From assembly GCF_000348985.1 (NCBI RefSeq), contig NC_035924.1, positions 310,001 to 374,000 on the forward strand: DNA of 64,000 nucleotides. The letters run 5' to 3'. Of this stretch, positions 27,935 to 37,700 are shown in pieces. This stretch comes from Huiozyma naganishii CBS 8797. Taxonomy: Eukaryota; Ascomycota; Saccharomycetes; Saccharomycetales; Saccharomycetaceae. Position numbers and translations under genes: made by a program. Positions within the stretch are counted from its first letter, which is position 1. Every line of letters begins with the position of its first letter. The notes beneath the pieces were generated by a model that did not search any database, was not told where the DNA came from, and saw only the letters and a list, made by a program, of their open reading frames with translations.

Positions 27935-29737
27935 ATGAGCACACATAACACAGGGGGTGCTGAATTTAATGTGGGACTGCCACCAGATATAGTGGAGTCG
28001 ACGCTGCCGTTCCTGTCCGCAGCCGATATAAGGAATCTCTCACTAACAAACAAGTACTATCATCAGCTGCTCAATTACGAAGGCGGTTCCCTTACGCTAT
28101 GGCACGAACTGTTTAGAAAGGCTTATGGGACGCTTAATACAAACGAAGAACCCTTCAAGAACAGTGATGTGTTAGATTACATGACCTGTTCCGAAAGCAT
28201 TATGACTAGGAAGTTCCCAGACGAAACTTGGAAGAAGCTATTTCAGAGGAGAACTGAAGATGTGTGTTTGTATACATGGGGCTGTTTGAAACACGCTAGG
28301 CTGGGCTACACTTCTGGGTCGAACGAACTCTTGAAAGAGGAAGATATGAACGGGACTGGCTCGCGATTCAAGTATGGCGTTAACAAACCTACGAGAGTTC
28401 CTTGGTTCCCCACAGGCGCTCCCCAAAACGACCGAAGTGTGGTCCAGGTGTCCGCAGGTGGATACTCCTTCCAGATACTTACAAGGTCCGGGAAAATATT
28501 CTCAACAGGGTCGACGTATACCGGTGGACATAAGGGCCCTGGCCCTGCAAACGGCCAAGTGGATTTCAATCCATTCCGAGATGCTATTCGCAGATTGGAA
28601 ACTTCTTACCCAAGATTCGCAGTCGGATCTATGCCTCAAACAGCTTACCACCCGATCAACACTACTGGAACTTTCCACCCAACGACCGCTAGACCCCCTA
28701 CACATTTTGGACCTACACCGACCACTGTACCAACCAGCCAACCACACAGTAATATTTACAGTGAACTTGAGGAAATGGAACAGCGTGCCAATGAACAAGT
28801 TGCTGGTAATAAACACCTAGTTCGAATGTTTACGAGAAACTCATTCCCAATTTACGGCAGCCCGGAGGGTGGCTTCCGTTTAGATGAGGAGAAGTTTGGT
28901 GCCATCAAGTTCGTCGCCATTGCCTCTGGTAGAAGCCACTTCATTGCATTGACAAACAATAACATTCTGTACTCCTGGGATAGCACAGAGTCCAACCACG
29001 GTGTTGAGATAAAATTTGAAGATCTTCCCAGCTCCACCACTAATCCTATATTGAAGATTGCATGCGGTTGGGACTTTAGTTGCGTATACATCTACAACGT
29101 TGGCTTGGTGATCTGGAAGGAAAGGGATGCCGTTTTACAGGGTGAAACTGCAGCCAAGGCGCATTATTTTATTGTTCCCAATACGGCCGACCTGTCCGGA
29201 GATCAAAAGTTGGTAGATTTCTCATGTGGGCAAGACAACACTATCTATTTTATCGACTCAGCAGGTACCGAATTATGGAGATATTCTAAGAATGTAGTCA
29301 CTTCTCATGATGTTCCAGGAGTGCGTGGGAAGTTGTTGAAGTGTATTTCTTGTCTGAGCAGTCTCGTGTTATTCACTTCCTTCGGTTGCTACTCAATAAA
29401 ACTGGATCAAGGGGAGTTGGACTCGTCAACGCTAGTTCAACTGCAGCTGGATGACCCAGAAGACCACATAATTTCTTTGGCCTCCGGCGACTACCATACA
29501 TTGGCATTGACGAAGAAGGGCCAGTTGTACACATGGGGGGTGGAGAGCCAGATTAGTGGCTGCCTAGGGATAGGACGACCAGAACATGTAGTAGACGAAT
29601 TAGGTATTGGTAGATGGGACGGAGTTCGCAATGTCAGAGTAGAGAAACCGACTCACATTGCTTTGAATGATGCCTATACTGCAGTTAGCGTGGCCGCTGG
29701 CGGCTGGCAAAGTGGAGCTTTGATACTACCTAAGTAG
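27935..29737 (+). CDS. SAF1: F-box/RCC1 protein Saf1
   Basis: A 600-residue F-box protein, ortholog of SAF1 (YBR280C, about 637). It is an SCF substrate adaptor, known in yeast to target unprocessed vacuolar proteins and adenine deaminase Aah1 during entry to quiescence. An F-box lies at about 12-45 (LPPDIVESTLPFLSAADIRN). RCC1-type repeats follow, with signatures such as VQVSAGGYSF, VAIASGRSHFIALT, SLASGDYHTLALT and VSVAAGGWQSGAL. A Pro/Thr-rich insertion lies at about 240-290. It lies between DUG2 and PAF1 as in S. cerevisiae. Confidence 0.94.
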   Translation: MSTHNTGGAEFNVGLPPDIVESTLPFLSAADIRNLSLTNKYYHQLLNYEGGSLTLWHELFRKAYGTLNTNEEPFKNSDVLDYMTCSESIMTRKFPDETWKKLFQRRTEDVCLYTWGCLKHARLGYTSGSNELLKEEDMNGTGSRFKYGVNKPTRVPWFPTGAPQNDRSVVQVSAGGYSFQILTRSGKIFSTGSTYTGGHKGPGPANGQVDFNPFRDAIRRLETSYPRFAVGSMPQTAYHPINTTGTFHPTTARPPTHFGPTPTTVPTSQPHSNIYSELEEMEQRANEQVAGNKHLVRMFTRNSFPIYGSPEGGFRLDEEKFGAIKFVAIASGRSHFIALTNNNILYSWDSTESNHGVEIKFEDLPSSTTNPILKIACGWDFSCVYIYNVGLVIWKERDAVLQGETAAKAHYFIVPNTADLSGDQKLVDFSCGQDNTIYFIDSAGTELWRYSKNVVTSHDVPGVRGKLLKCISCLSSLVLFTSFGCYSIKLDQGELDSSTLVQLQLDDPEDHIISLASGDYHTLALTKKGQLYTWGVESQISGCLGIGRPEHVVDELGIGRWDGVRNVRVEKPTHIALNDAYTAVSVAAGGWQSGALILPK

Positions 29738-30047
29738 AGTTATCGACCGACACTGATATTTTCCAGTTAAATTATTGCTACAAAGGAATGTACCGTGTAT
29801 AGATAAATATACATCTGATTTTGTATTAAGTGTTGTTAAAGGTATTTCCAATATATTCGTTACACAAGTGGAAAGTTTCATTTGAAGGTGAGGCCCAGTT
29901 TCGAAACATTGTTTTGTTTACAGATTGATTGATACTCCTCCCATTTAGAATCTTGTTTTGAATTCAAAACGAGTGTATTTCGTTTTGAGGGAGGACATTT
30001 TAATTCGATGGTTCTACCAATACATCCATGCCTGAATACCCTTCAAT
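29738..30047. other. SAF1-PAF1 convergent spacer
   Basis: A 310-bp AT-rich region between two 3' ends. I see nothing beyond likely polyadenylation signals. Confidence 0.5.
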
Positions 30048-31292
30048 TTATTTGCCTACGGTGGTATCTGCCGTCTCGTTATCTTCCTCCTGCTCCTTAT
30101 CGGCCCCTGCCTCCTCTTCATTGTCATTGTCCAATCCGTCTTCGTCTACAGGTACGAAGTTGATAGGGTCGTATTTCATTCTCAGTCTATCCCTCATGTT
30201 GGCCTCATGTGTCGTTGGGTTTCTCAGCGAGACGTTAAACTGGTCGATGTTGTTTTCTCTTACCAGCTGTTTGAAGACATCGTTCACACGTCTTCTCCTC
30301 AACTCGATTCTGCTGCGGAGAGGTTTATAGTACGCCGTTTTCTTCTCGTCGTTGAACACAATGGCAATTTCGCCATGACTGCCCTCCACAGTGGGGACCT
30401 GTTTCATGTCGAAGTCCCTTAATCTCTTGAATTTGAAGACATTGTCGTCGTCGGAGTCGTCACCACCTTTACTTGCAAGGTTATTTTCGTCGATGACTCT
30501 CTCGATCTTCCTGTTCAATGTTGCAGAATCCTGCTTATCAGTCGTGTACATCGATATCCACTCCTCCTCTTCCAGCTCGACGGGTCTAAAGATTGCAGAG
30601 TCCAACGCCAACTTGTCAGCTTCCTGGGATTGCAACCCTGCAGACCCAATCATCCTCAAAATGAAATAGCTCTGGTCCATCGATGCGGTGTCTGGGAGCA
30701 AATCCCACACTTTGGTCGCCTTCAATTGTTTCCGCACTGGATGTTGCAAGTGCGACAGATCCTTGTCCATCACCTCGAATGTACCCTCCACTCTGTGAAC
30801 GATATCTTGCGGGTTCAACGCGGTGTCGTCGTCCTCACCGTCGTCGTCGCCCTGTCCACGAACTCTTTTCCTCCGCAGTTGCGCCGCTGTGGATGGCTGC
30901 GAGTTGGCAATCGTCGACGACAAATACTCCGTCCTCCGCAGGAAGGTGACCTTCGACATATCCGTCTTTGTGAGCTTGTCGACCCGCGGGTCCCTCAGCA
31001 GCACCCTATCCCTCGGCTGCAACCGGACGTTGTCAAACCCGTACATGTGCGTCGTCTCGTTCTTGTTCAGCAAACCGGGGAGTCCCATCAGGTCAAGAGG
31101 CATCCCAAGATCCCTGTTGACCTCCACCAGCGGCGTCACGTTCGTCTTCGTGTACAGCGAAGTGATCAATTGCGGCGAATCAACGCCCTCTCTGTCGTCG
31201 TCCACATACCGCAGTAGTTTCGGTGGAATCAGCGGCGCAGGCAAACGGTTGTTGTAGTTTACTTTCCCTATATACTCCTGCCGTCTCGACAT
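30048..31292 (-). CDS. PAF1: Paf1 complex subunit Paf1
   Basis: A 414-residue ortholog of PAF1 (YBR279W, 445), a core of the Paf1 complex that travels with RNA polymerase II and promotes H2B ubiquitylation and H3K4/K36 methylation. The start at ATG 31292 (MSRRQEYIGKVNYNNRLPAP) matches the family. A 17-codon upstream extension begins with TTG and is not used. The conserved Paf1 core spans about 10-340. The tail (about 375-414) is very acidic (Asp/Glu/Asn), as in other yeasts. Confidence 0.95.
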   Translation of the reverse strand: MSRRQEYIGKVNYNNRLPAPLIPPKLLRYVDDDREGVDSPQLITSLYTKTNVTPLVEVNRDLGMPLDLMGLPGLLNKNETTHMYGFDNVRLQPRDRVLLRDPRVDKLTKTDMSKVTFLRRTEYLSSTIANSQPSTAAQLRRKRVRGQGDDDGEDDDTALNPQDIVHRVEGTFEVMDKDLSHLQHPVRKQLKATKVWDLLPDTASMDQSYFILRMIGSAGLQSQEADKLALDSAIFRPVELEEEEWISMYTTDKQDSATLNRKIERVIDENNLASKGGDDSDDDNVFKFKRLRDFDMKQVPTVEGSHGEIAIVFNDEKKTAYYKPLRSRIELRRRRVNDVFKQLVRENNIDQFNVSLRNPTTHEANMRDRLRMKYDPINFVPVDEDGLDNDNEEEAGADKEQEEDNETADTTVGK

Positions 31293-31473
31293 CGTTGACC
31301 ACAGTCCCGCGTCGACACTGTCCAATTGCTCTGAGCGTCGCAACTATTCAACTTGGAACATGTTTAAGAAATGACTGAAAAGTTTTTAACACCATTAACG
31401 ACGAGTCGCAGCAGCAGCAGCAAACAGAGCATCACAGGCGTTCCCTGGGGGTTACTACGTCCTCAGCGATGGG

Positions 31474-32121
31474 TCAATTGATCTCTCCGTGTGGCGTGCT
31501 TTCGTCTCCGGAGTCGTACGTTTCGCCCACCTCCTCGTCTCGGTGCCACAGTCGCGACCTCTCTTGTTCTTGTTCTGGATCTTGGTCTACATCTTGTTCT
31601 GGGTCTTGCAAATCATTGCCGTCCGCTGAGTCTGAATCACTGACCTCCTCTGCTTGTTCATCCACTGGGACGTCCACATCCATCGGATCTGCGTCCGGAT
31701 CTGGATTAGTGACCGCACGGTTGTCCACCCTCGCCAGGGTGTTCAAGGGCCCCGCTGCAATCCCAGACTTCGGTATGGCGTCCTCCAGGAACTGGAACTG
31801 CTCCTTCCGCTGCACGCACTCCAGGACGTCTCTGTAACCCAACCGCAGTTGCTTTGCACCGCCCGCCGCTGCCGCTGCTGCTGCTGCTGTCGCAGCCTTC
31901 CCACGAGCAGAATGCTGCACCCGCAAGTGGTTCATCAAAAGAGAGTCCTCCACGAGTGCACCGAGGAACAATTCCGTCGCAAACGCCGTAGCGACCACCG
32001 CGGTGGACGACAGCATCGTGTGCTCTGGGTCCGCCTTCGCGATCCGTTTCACCTTCGAGAGCGGCAGCCGAGGAACACACCTGCGCGAACCATCGCGATC
32101 TTGACCGTTACTAGTACTCAT
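31474..32121 (-). CDS. DPB3: DNA polymerase epsilon subunit Dpb3
   Basis: A 215-residue histone-fold subunit of DNA polymerase epsilon, ortholog of DPB3 (YBR278C). The histone fold is at about 15-115 (LPLSKVKRIAKADPEHTML...), with an inserted alanine tract (about 75-87) encoded by a GCN trinucleotide run. The C-terminal half is acidic and disordered (DPDADPMDVD, EQDVDQDPEQEQE). With Dpb4 it binds DNA and helps heterochromatin inheritance. It lies next to PAF1, on the same strand. Confidence 0.9.
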   Translation of the reverse strand: MSTSNGQDRDGSRRCVPRLPLSKVKRIAKADPEHTMLSSTAVVATAFATELFLGALVEDSLLMNHLRVQHSARGKAATAAAAAAAAGGAKQLRLGYRDVLECVQRKEQFQFLEDAIPKSGIAAGPLNTLARVDNRAVTNPDPDADPMDVDVPVDEQAEEVSDSDSADGNDLQDPEQDVDQDPEQEQERSRLWHRDEEVGETYDSGDESTPHGEIN

Positions 32122-32321
32122 CTCCCACTGCTCTCGAGACGTCTAATGGGCCTCTCTGGTTCGACAGTCCAAACAGTTGACAGGTCCTTCAGTTAAGCGT
32201 CTGCATCTAATTATAATAAGAGATACACACATTGCAGGGACGTCAACTTGGAAGAGGAACTGGGTTCTGGAGTCGTCTGTGGGAGCCGCTGAGACCCTGT
32301 GATAGCATTCTACAGGAGCTG

Positions 32322-34850
32322 ATGAGTCATCGTCGTCGGGGTGGTGTTGATGATGGGGATGGGGACGTATCCCCCCAGGAACTGCTGCGGTGGTTGAATG
32401 TGCACGAGGCGATGGAACTGCCAGAACACAACGTGGTGTTCCCCTGGCTGCACTCTTACTCCAGGAGTGTCCCACCAGTGTACCCTGATGCGGTGGCCGT
32501 GTTGCGGTCGCGGAGACTCTATGGAGGAGCGCCCCATTGGCTGCCGGACAGCGGGGTCATCGTGAACTCGCTGGACCCGGGGGACTACCTGATCTCATGG
32601 ACGGATCAAATCAAGTTTGACGTGTTGCGGGACCCGGACCTGACGGGGGACAACGACGCACAGGAACTGCATGAGATTGTGGAGAGTGTACTGTTGCAAG
32701 ATGGGTTCAATCGGCAAGTTATACTGCCCAACGGAACGGTACTGGACAGTATTGTGGGCTACTGCGTTGAGAACAGAGTGCTACCCTTCTTGAAGACTGA
32801 TCCGGAAGCGTGGCAGAAGTATTGCAATAAGAACTACTACAGTTCCGTGTCGAACAGCGTGTTGCAAGGACAGGGCGGATCGCGGACGGCCAACTCGATA
32901 AGAACCGTGCAACAATCGCACAACTTTAGGCGGTTCGACTTGCAACCGGCCAAAATGGTAGAGCTCGCGTTCAAGTCCGTGGTATACTGTTTGAATCTAC
33001 CACCGGGTTCCACTGCACCGCAAAGTCACAACGCGGCTACCTGCTGCTCGTGCTCAGCGTTGCAACAGGTTCTCGACGTGGCACTACTGTTTATCCAGAA
33101 ATGTTACACGGATGCAAACCAAGCTAGGGACTTGCCCCACCGTGAGTTGCTCACATTGGCGTTCACTAACCTGGCGCAGGATTTCCCCGCTGAAATATTC
33201 GGCACGCCGCCGCTTACTACAGAGTCCATGAACCGCGTGTCGCCGATTCAACTGGCGACGCAGAGCGACGTGATGGCGTTCAATAACTGGGATTCGGACT
33301 TACACTTCCACGAAAAGCTCGAGATGCAGAAAATGTCCTCGATGACGCTGGTAGACGAGAATCACCGGCTCTGGTGTGGGAATCTGACGGACTACCAAGT
33401 GTACAGGCTCTTCCAAAAGAATGGATACGCGCCGAACGACAACACCGATACAAAACCGCTATACTACGAACCGGGCAGCTCAGTGGCGACGCTGGGCCGC
33501 ATTCACTACGACAAGAACCATTTTGAGGAGACAGACTCGCAGCTGTTTAACAGGGAGCTCCCGATGCAGGAGCCCCTTAAGGTGATTATCCACTGTTCCG
33601 ATCGAGCGACCTTCCCGAACGTGAAACGTCTCTGGAGGGAACTGGAGGAGACACTGCGGGAATCTCAGGATACAACTTTTGCGCTGTCATACCCGTGTTC
33701 TGGGTCCCTTGCATTGGGGAACTTGAACATAAGTTCCATCGAATCCATTCTCAACACTTGCTACGCGCTGTACCAAATCAGCAAACTGACGCCGCTATCG
33801 ACGTTGCTGTACTGCACAGACGGGTACACAGAGACAACATTGCTGCTAGTCACGTATCTGATTTTCCTATGGGATTTATCCCTAGAGGATGTCATATTCC
33901 AATTGCATAAAGAGAGGGAGCGGCCCTTCTACCTGTTCCAAGTGGACCTTCAAATCCTGGGCCACTTGCAAACGTTACTGCGGAACTTCTCTCCGAAACG
34001 GACTCACAACCGAACTGTGTACGACAGTGCAGCTGCTCACGGGGGTCCCATGCCACCATTGGCGATAAGTGCTGAGATGTTCAGCGAGGTATTCCTGATG
34101 AAGCTACCAGACTCCCTAACGGACTTCAACAAGTTGAATGGCCCACTGCCCTCGCGGATACTGCCCCATTTGTACCTCGGGTCTCTCGAACACGCTCATA
34201 ACCCAGAGATGTTGCGGCGGTTGGGGGTGACACACATTGTATCAGTTGGTGAGAACCTCTCGTGGGTCTCTGCGAACCGCACCACGCGGCACATGGGGGT
34301 TGTGAGACACAGGGGGATCTCATCTCCCCCTCCACCGCCGACGCAACAGGCGATACCCCATGGTATACTGTCCCTGAGGGAATCCTCGCGCCGACGGCTG
34401 ACCTTGTCGCAAGAGCCTGGCCCTGGAGAGGGCGACTCTGCCGGGCTGTTCAGTGTGTTTGAGCAAGATGGGTTCCAGATCTGCAAGATCGACAACCTGG
34501 AGGACAACGGGCGCGACCTGCTGACGGGTCAAGGTCAGCTGGACCGGACTCTCGAGTTCATCGACCGCGGCGTCCTCGCTGGTGGGAAAGTATTTGTGCA
34601 CTGCATGGTTGGTGTGTCAAGATCCGCCACGGTGTGCATAGCGGAGTGTATGAAGCGGTTACAAGTCGACTTGCTGAGGGCGTACCTGTACGTTCGTGTT
34701 CGCCGGTTGAATATCATCATCCAGCCGAACCTGATGTTCATGTACGAGCTTCTGAAGTGGCAAGAGACGAGCCCTGGTGTTGTACGGCGCACGGACTGGC
34801 ATGTACTGTGCCGTGCCATTGCGGAATTGAACAGGAAGTACATCCGATAG
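32322..34850 (+). CDS. PPS1: dual-specificity protein phosphatase Pps1
   Basis: An 842-residue ortholog of PPS1 (YBR276C, 807), a dual-specificity phosphatase linked to S phase. The start chosen is ATG 32322; the frame extends 30 codons upstream only to a TTG. The N-terminal region has the conserved pattern SPQELLRWL...FPWLHSYS, and the middle region (about 400-580) is conserved helical sequence. The C-terminal phosphatase domain (about 610-800) has the P-loop HCMVGVSR with catalytic Cys761. A Pro/Ser insertion near 665-710 splits the phosphatase domain. Confidence 0.92.
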   Translation: MSHRRRGGVDDGDGDVSPQELLRWLNVHEAMELPEHNVVFPWLHSYSRSVPPVYPDAVAVLRSRRLYGGAPHWLPDSGVIVNSLDPGDYLISWTDQIKFDVLRDPDLTGDNDAQELHEIVESVLLQDGFNRQVILPNGTVLDSIVGYCVENRVLPFLKTDPEAWQKYCNKNYYSSVSNSVLQGQGGSRTANSIRTVQQSHNFRRFDLQPAKMVELAFKSVVYCLNLPPGSTAPQSHNAATCCSCSALQQVLDVALLFIQKCYTDANQARDLPHRELLTLAFTNLAQDFPAEIFGTPPLTTESMNRVSPIQLATQSDVMAFNNWDSDLHFHEKLEMQKMSSMTLVDENHRLWCGNLTDYQVYRLFQKNGYAPNDNTDTKPLYYEPGSSVATLGRIHYDKNHFEETDSQLFNRELPMQEPLKVIIHCSDRATFPNVKRLWRELEETLRESQDTTFALSYPCSGSLALGNLNISSIESILNTCYALYQISKLTPLSTLLYCTDGYTETTLLLVTYLIFLWDLSLEDVIFQLHKERERPFYLFQVDLQILGHLQTLLRNFSPKRTHNRTVYDSAAAHGGPMPPLAISAEMFSEVFLMKLPDSLTDFNKLNGPLPSRILPHLYLGSLEHAHNPEMLRRLGVTHIVSVGENLSWVSANRTTRHMGVVRHRGISSPPPPPTQQAIPHGILSLRESSRRRLTLSQEPGPGEGDSAGLFSVFEQDGFQICKIDNLEDNGRDLLTGQGQLDRTLEFIDRGVLAGGKVFVHCMVGVSRSATVCIAECMKRLQVDLLRAYLYVRVRRLNIIIQPNLMFMYELLKWQETSPGVVRRTDWHVLCRAIAELNRKYIR

Positions 34851-34888
34851 CGAAGAGAGGGTGTATGTACAAGCGTTGAAGACTAGGG

Positions 34889-34904
34889 ATATATATATAT
34901 ATAA
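34889..34904. repeat. AT run after PPS1
   Basis: A short alternating A/T tract just past the PPS1 stop, in the spacer shared with the MRPL8 3' end. It is probably part of a 3'-end formation signal. Confidence 0.4.
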
Positions 34905-34941
34905 GTGTAGTACTGCTATGAATACTGGTGATGCGAATGGT

Positions 34942-35701
34942 CTAGGCTGAGGGTCGTTGTGGTCTGCATGAGACGTAAGTGTACCCTCTCTTGGCGGATT
35001 GTTGTGGTGGTGATGGAGGTGCTGTACCTTGCACTTGGGCGAGGTCGAGCAACGTTCTTATCTTAGTTTTGTGGGCTGAGTCCTCGATTCTTTGTTGCTC
35101 CGTAGGGTCTTTCCTCACTTGCAAGATCTCGTCGACAAGCTGTTCTCTGTCCTGTCTGAGCCTTGCAATCTTGTACAAGTTGCGTAGAGTGAGGGCGTTG
35201 TAACTGTGACTGTGTCTGGGCACCGTTCTGCGCCTCCTCCTGGAGGATACTCTTATTAAGCATCCAGAACTTCATCGTTTGTGTCTGCCCAACGCCCTCA
35301 ACAAGCTCCAGGATAGACTGCGGCGCCCTATCCCCCTGCCGGGACTCCAACCGCAGCACACGGGTGTACCCTCCGTTCCTACCGCTCATCCTCGGTGCCA
35401 CAACCTCGACGAGTTTCTTAACGAGATGAGCGTTGTCCCCCGAAAGAAACAGGTTCTTCTGCAACAGCTGCACGGCGCGGGCCTTGGCCCCATCACCATC
35501 CTCCCGCTCCGTCCCAGCAGCCCTCTTCGCCCAAGTGACACACCGGTCAGCCCTGCGTTGCGCCTCCTTGCATTTAGCGTGTGTCGTCGTGACCGCACCG
35601 TGCTGGAACAATTGCGAGCACAGGTTCCGCAGCAGCGCCTCCCTGTGCGGCCGTGTCCTGTTCAACCGTCTCGCGATCCCCTGCGTCATACCGACTGTCA
35701 C
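34942..35701 (-). CDS. MRPL8: mitochondrial ribosomal protein bL17m (Mrpl8), frameshifted
   Basis: Ortholog of MRPL8 (YJL063C, 238 residues; bacterial L17 family), split across two frames. The 5' part from ATG 35701 has the L17 core: GIARRLNRTRPHREALLRNL, AKCKEAQRRADR and GGYTRVLRLESR. After the conserved FWMLNKSILQEEAQN (near 35235) homology continues in another frame (ALTLRNLYKIARL..., stop at 34942). A single extra base near 35218-35230, for example in the GCCC of the coding strand, would explain it. Without a shift the first frame runs on with unrelated residues to 35063. It may be a sequencing error, a real mutation or a frameshift site. No splice signals are nearby. Confidence 0.8.
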
Positions 35702-35899
35702 TGGCCTCTTCGTGCTGGAGTTCCAGTCGTCACGGACTCGTCGTCCCTTTCGTTAAAATGTTGTTTTGAAGCGAAGACGACACCAGAAGAAGGACCACAC
35801 AGGGGAGTAGCTACAGGGTGTCACCGCGTGCTAGAAGGTACTACAGGGTATCACACAGCAGTATCACACATACACACGCACATACACATATACAGGAGA

Positions 35900-36163
35900 A
35901 TGGGATTGGAACCGTCGAGGTATCAGGACCCGCGGACGTGGAAGATGACCCCCGCGATGTTGCGTGCGAGGAGACCCTTCTTTGCAAGGAACATGGCCGC
36001 GTTGGTGCTCCTGTTGGGCACCACGAGTGCGATATACACGTACACGTACGGGTTCCTGCACAGGGACAACGACTTCGTGGACGTGCCCATTCCACCGGTG
36101 GACGAGGGGGAACTGGAGCAGTTGAAGCAGGAGTACGCTGCACACTTGGAGAGCAAGAAGTGA
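35900..36163 (+). CDS. COA3: cytochrome c oxidase assembly factor Coa3
   Basis: An 87-residue mitochondrial inner-membrane protein, ortholog of COA3/COX25 (YJL062W-A, 85). It acts with Cox14 and Mss51 in Cox1 translation feedback. ATG 35900 gives MGLEPSRYQDPRTWKMTPAM, close to the yeast N-terminus. One membrane helix spans about 30-50 (AALVLLLGTTSAIYTYTYG), then the conserved FLHRDNDFVDVPIPPVD. The upstream in-frame extension is not used. It is divergent from MRPL8, its chromosome X neighbour in S. cerevisiae. Confidence 0.95.
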   Translation: MGLEPSRYQDPRTWKMTPAMLRARRPFFARNMAALVLLLGTTSAIYTYTYGFLHRDNDFVDVPIPPVDEGELEQLKQEYAAHLESKK

Positions 36164-36359
36164 GTCCCCCTGACCCCCGCCGTGCAGCTAGCCACCCAGG
36201 GGAAGCAACCAACAAGCCTTGTACATACACTCTACACTCTACCACTCTACATATATCTCTGTAGTAACGAATTTTAGTTCTTTGAAGAGACGACAAGTAC
36301 ACTCTTGCGGGACAAGAAACGGTTGTAATAGCAGGACAGGTACTTCTGGAGACGTCAGG

Positions 36360-37385
36360 ATGAGTTGCGACGGGAGGTACACGTTGGAGGGCCAGGTGGT
36401 GCTTTTGGCTGGGGCGTCGCAGGGGCTAGGGAGGCAGTTTGCCGCGAAGTACTTCCGTGAGACGCGTGAGACACGTGTGGTGCTTGTGAGCAGGTCTGCC
36501 CCGAAGTTGCTAGCTGCCATCGAGGAGATCACTGGTGGCGATGGTGCTGAGAGTGTTGTGTGTTTGAACGGTGAGTTGCCCGCCGTGGTGCCGCCCCAGG
36601 CCAGGTTGATGTACTACGCTTGTGATTTGGGGGACGCCTCGGCAGTCGAGGAACTGTTCTGCACGCTGAAGAGAGCTCAGTTGGTCCCCACACAGGTGCT
36701 GTCGTGCGTTGGTGGGTCTGTGCCCAAACTGTTTCGGGACTTGACTCTTGCGGAGTTGGACCTAGGTGTTAGGATGAACTACATGTCCGCATTGTTCCTT
36801 TCACACGCGGCGTTGCGGCTGGGAACTCCATGTCACTTGATCCTGTTCTCCAGTGTGACTGCGTTCTTCCCCTTCATCGGGTACTCGCAGTATGCGCCCG
36901 CGAAAGTCGCGATCAAGTCTCTCGTTGGGATTATCAGACAGGAGTGTCCTCCTGGGTCCCTCATGCGTATCTCGTGCGTGTACCCGGGGAACTTCCAGTC
37001 AGAGGGGTTCATCCTCGAGGAACTCACGAAACCGGAGATTACAAGACAGTTAGAGGGTCCCTCCGCGGCGATCCCCTGCGAACTGTGCTGCGACAAGATT
37101 GTATCGTGGTTGTCCCTAGGGTACGACGATATCACGACGGACGCGATCGGGTGGGTGCTCATGTCCTTGGATATGGGGTTAAACAAACACTACAACAACT
37201 CGTTTTTGTGGCTTCTACAGTTGCTCTTGGGTGCGGTCACTAACCTCATCGTTGTTCCATTGTACATGGTCTACTGTAATTGGGAGATACGCAGGTACTT
37301 CAAGGCGAAGCCCTGGGGGGCGAGTACACTCCCACTACTACCAACCGAAGGGGCCGATGGGGCCAACGGGGACTCCGAAGAGTGA
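36360..37385 (+). CDS. TSC10: 3-ketosphinganine reductase Tsc10
   Basis: A 341-residue short-chain dehydrogenase, ortholog of TSC10 (YBR265W, 320). It reduces 3-ketosphinganine to dihydrosphingosine with NADPH, the second step of sphingolipid synthesis in the ER. The NADPH motif GASQGLG is at about 18-24, the catalytic Ser at SSVTAF, and YSQYAPAK supplies Tyr and Lys. The hydrophobic C-terminal segment (about 275-310) fits membrane association. ATG 36360 was chosen, since the 47-codon upstream extension lacks homology. Confidence 0.95.
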   Translation: MSCDGRYTLEGQVVLLAGASQGLGRQFAAKYFRETRETRVVLVSRSAPKLLAAIEEITGGDGAESVVCLNGELPAVVPPQARLMYYACDLGDASAVEELFCTLKRAQLVPTQVLSCVGGSVPKLFRDLTLAELDLGVRMNYMSALFLSHAALRLGTPCHLILFSSVTAFFPFIGYSQYAPAKVAIKSLVGIIRQECPPGSLMRISCVYPGNFQSEGFILEELTKPEITRQLEGPSAAIPCELCCDKIVSWLSLGYDDITTDAIGWVLMSLDMGLNKHYNNSFLWLLQLLLGAVTNLIVVPLYMVYCNWEIRRYFKAKPWGASTLPLLPTEGADGANGDSEE

Positions 37386-37700
37386 TCACAGACTACAACC
37401 TTCTTCTCCAGGACCCACCGATGGTGCCAATTGCTGAAGAATCGGTGCTAAATCTGAAACTGAAAACTCTCCAGGGTAAAACTCACACTGGACATTTTAA
37501 TGGAACGCAAGGGGCAGACGACAGAGCCACCAGACCACCATCTAACCGTCCAAGTCATCGATGGTCTTGTCGTCGTCGCATCGTTTTTTTGGTGCGAAAA
37601 TTTTCAGTGACAAAAAATCGATGCGATGAACTCGAAGCTGTCGATGAACAGTTCAGTTGTTGGATGAGTTGTTGCTGGTGGTGGTGAGCACGGCATCGGG

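Noticed and set aside
35279..35899. Long frame upstream of COA3 (294 codons in all)
   Set aside because: It runs through the antisense of MRPL8 and its promoter; COA3 homology starts at ATG 35900.
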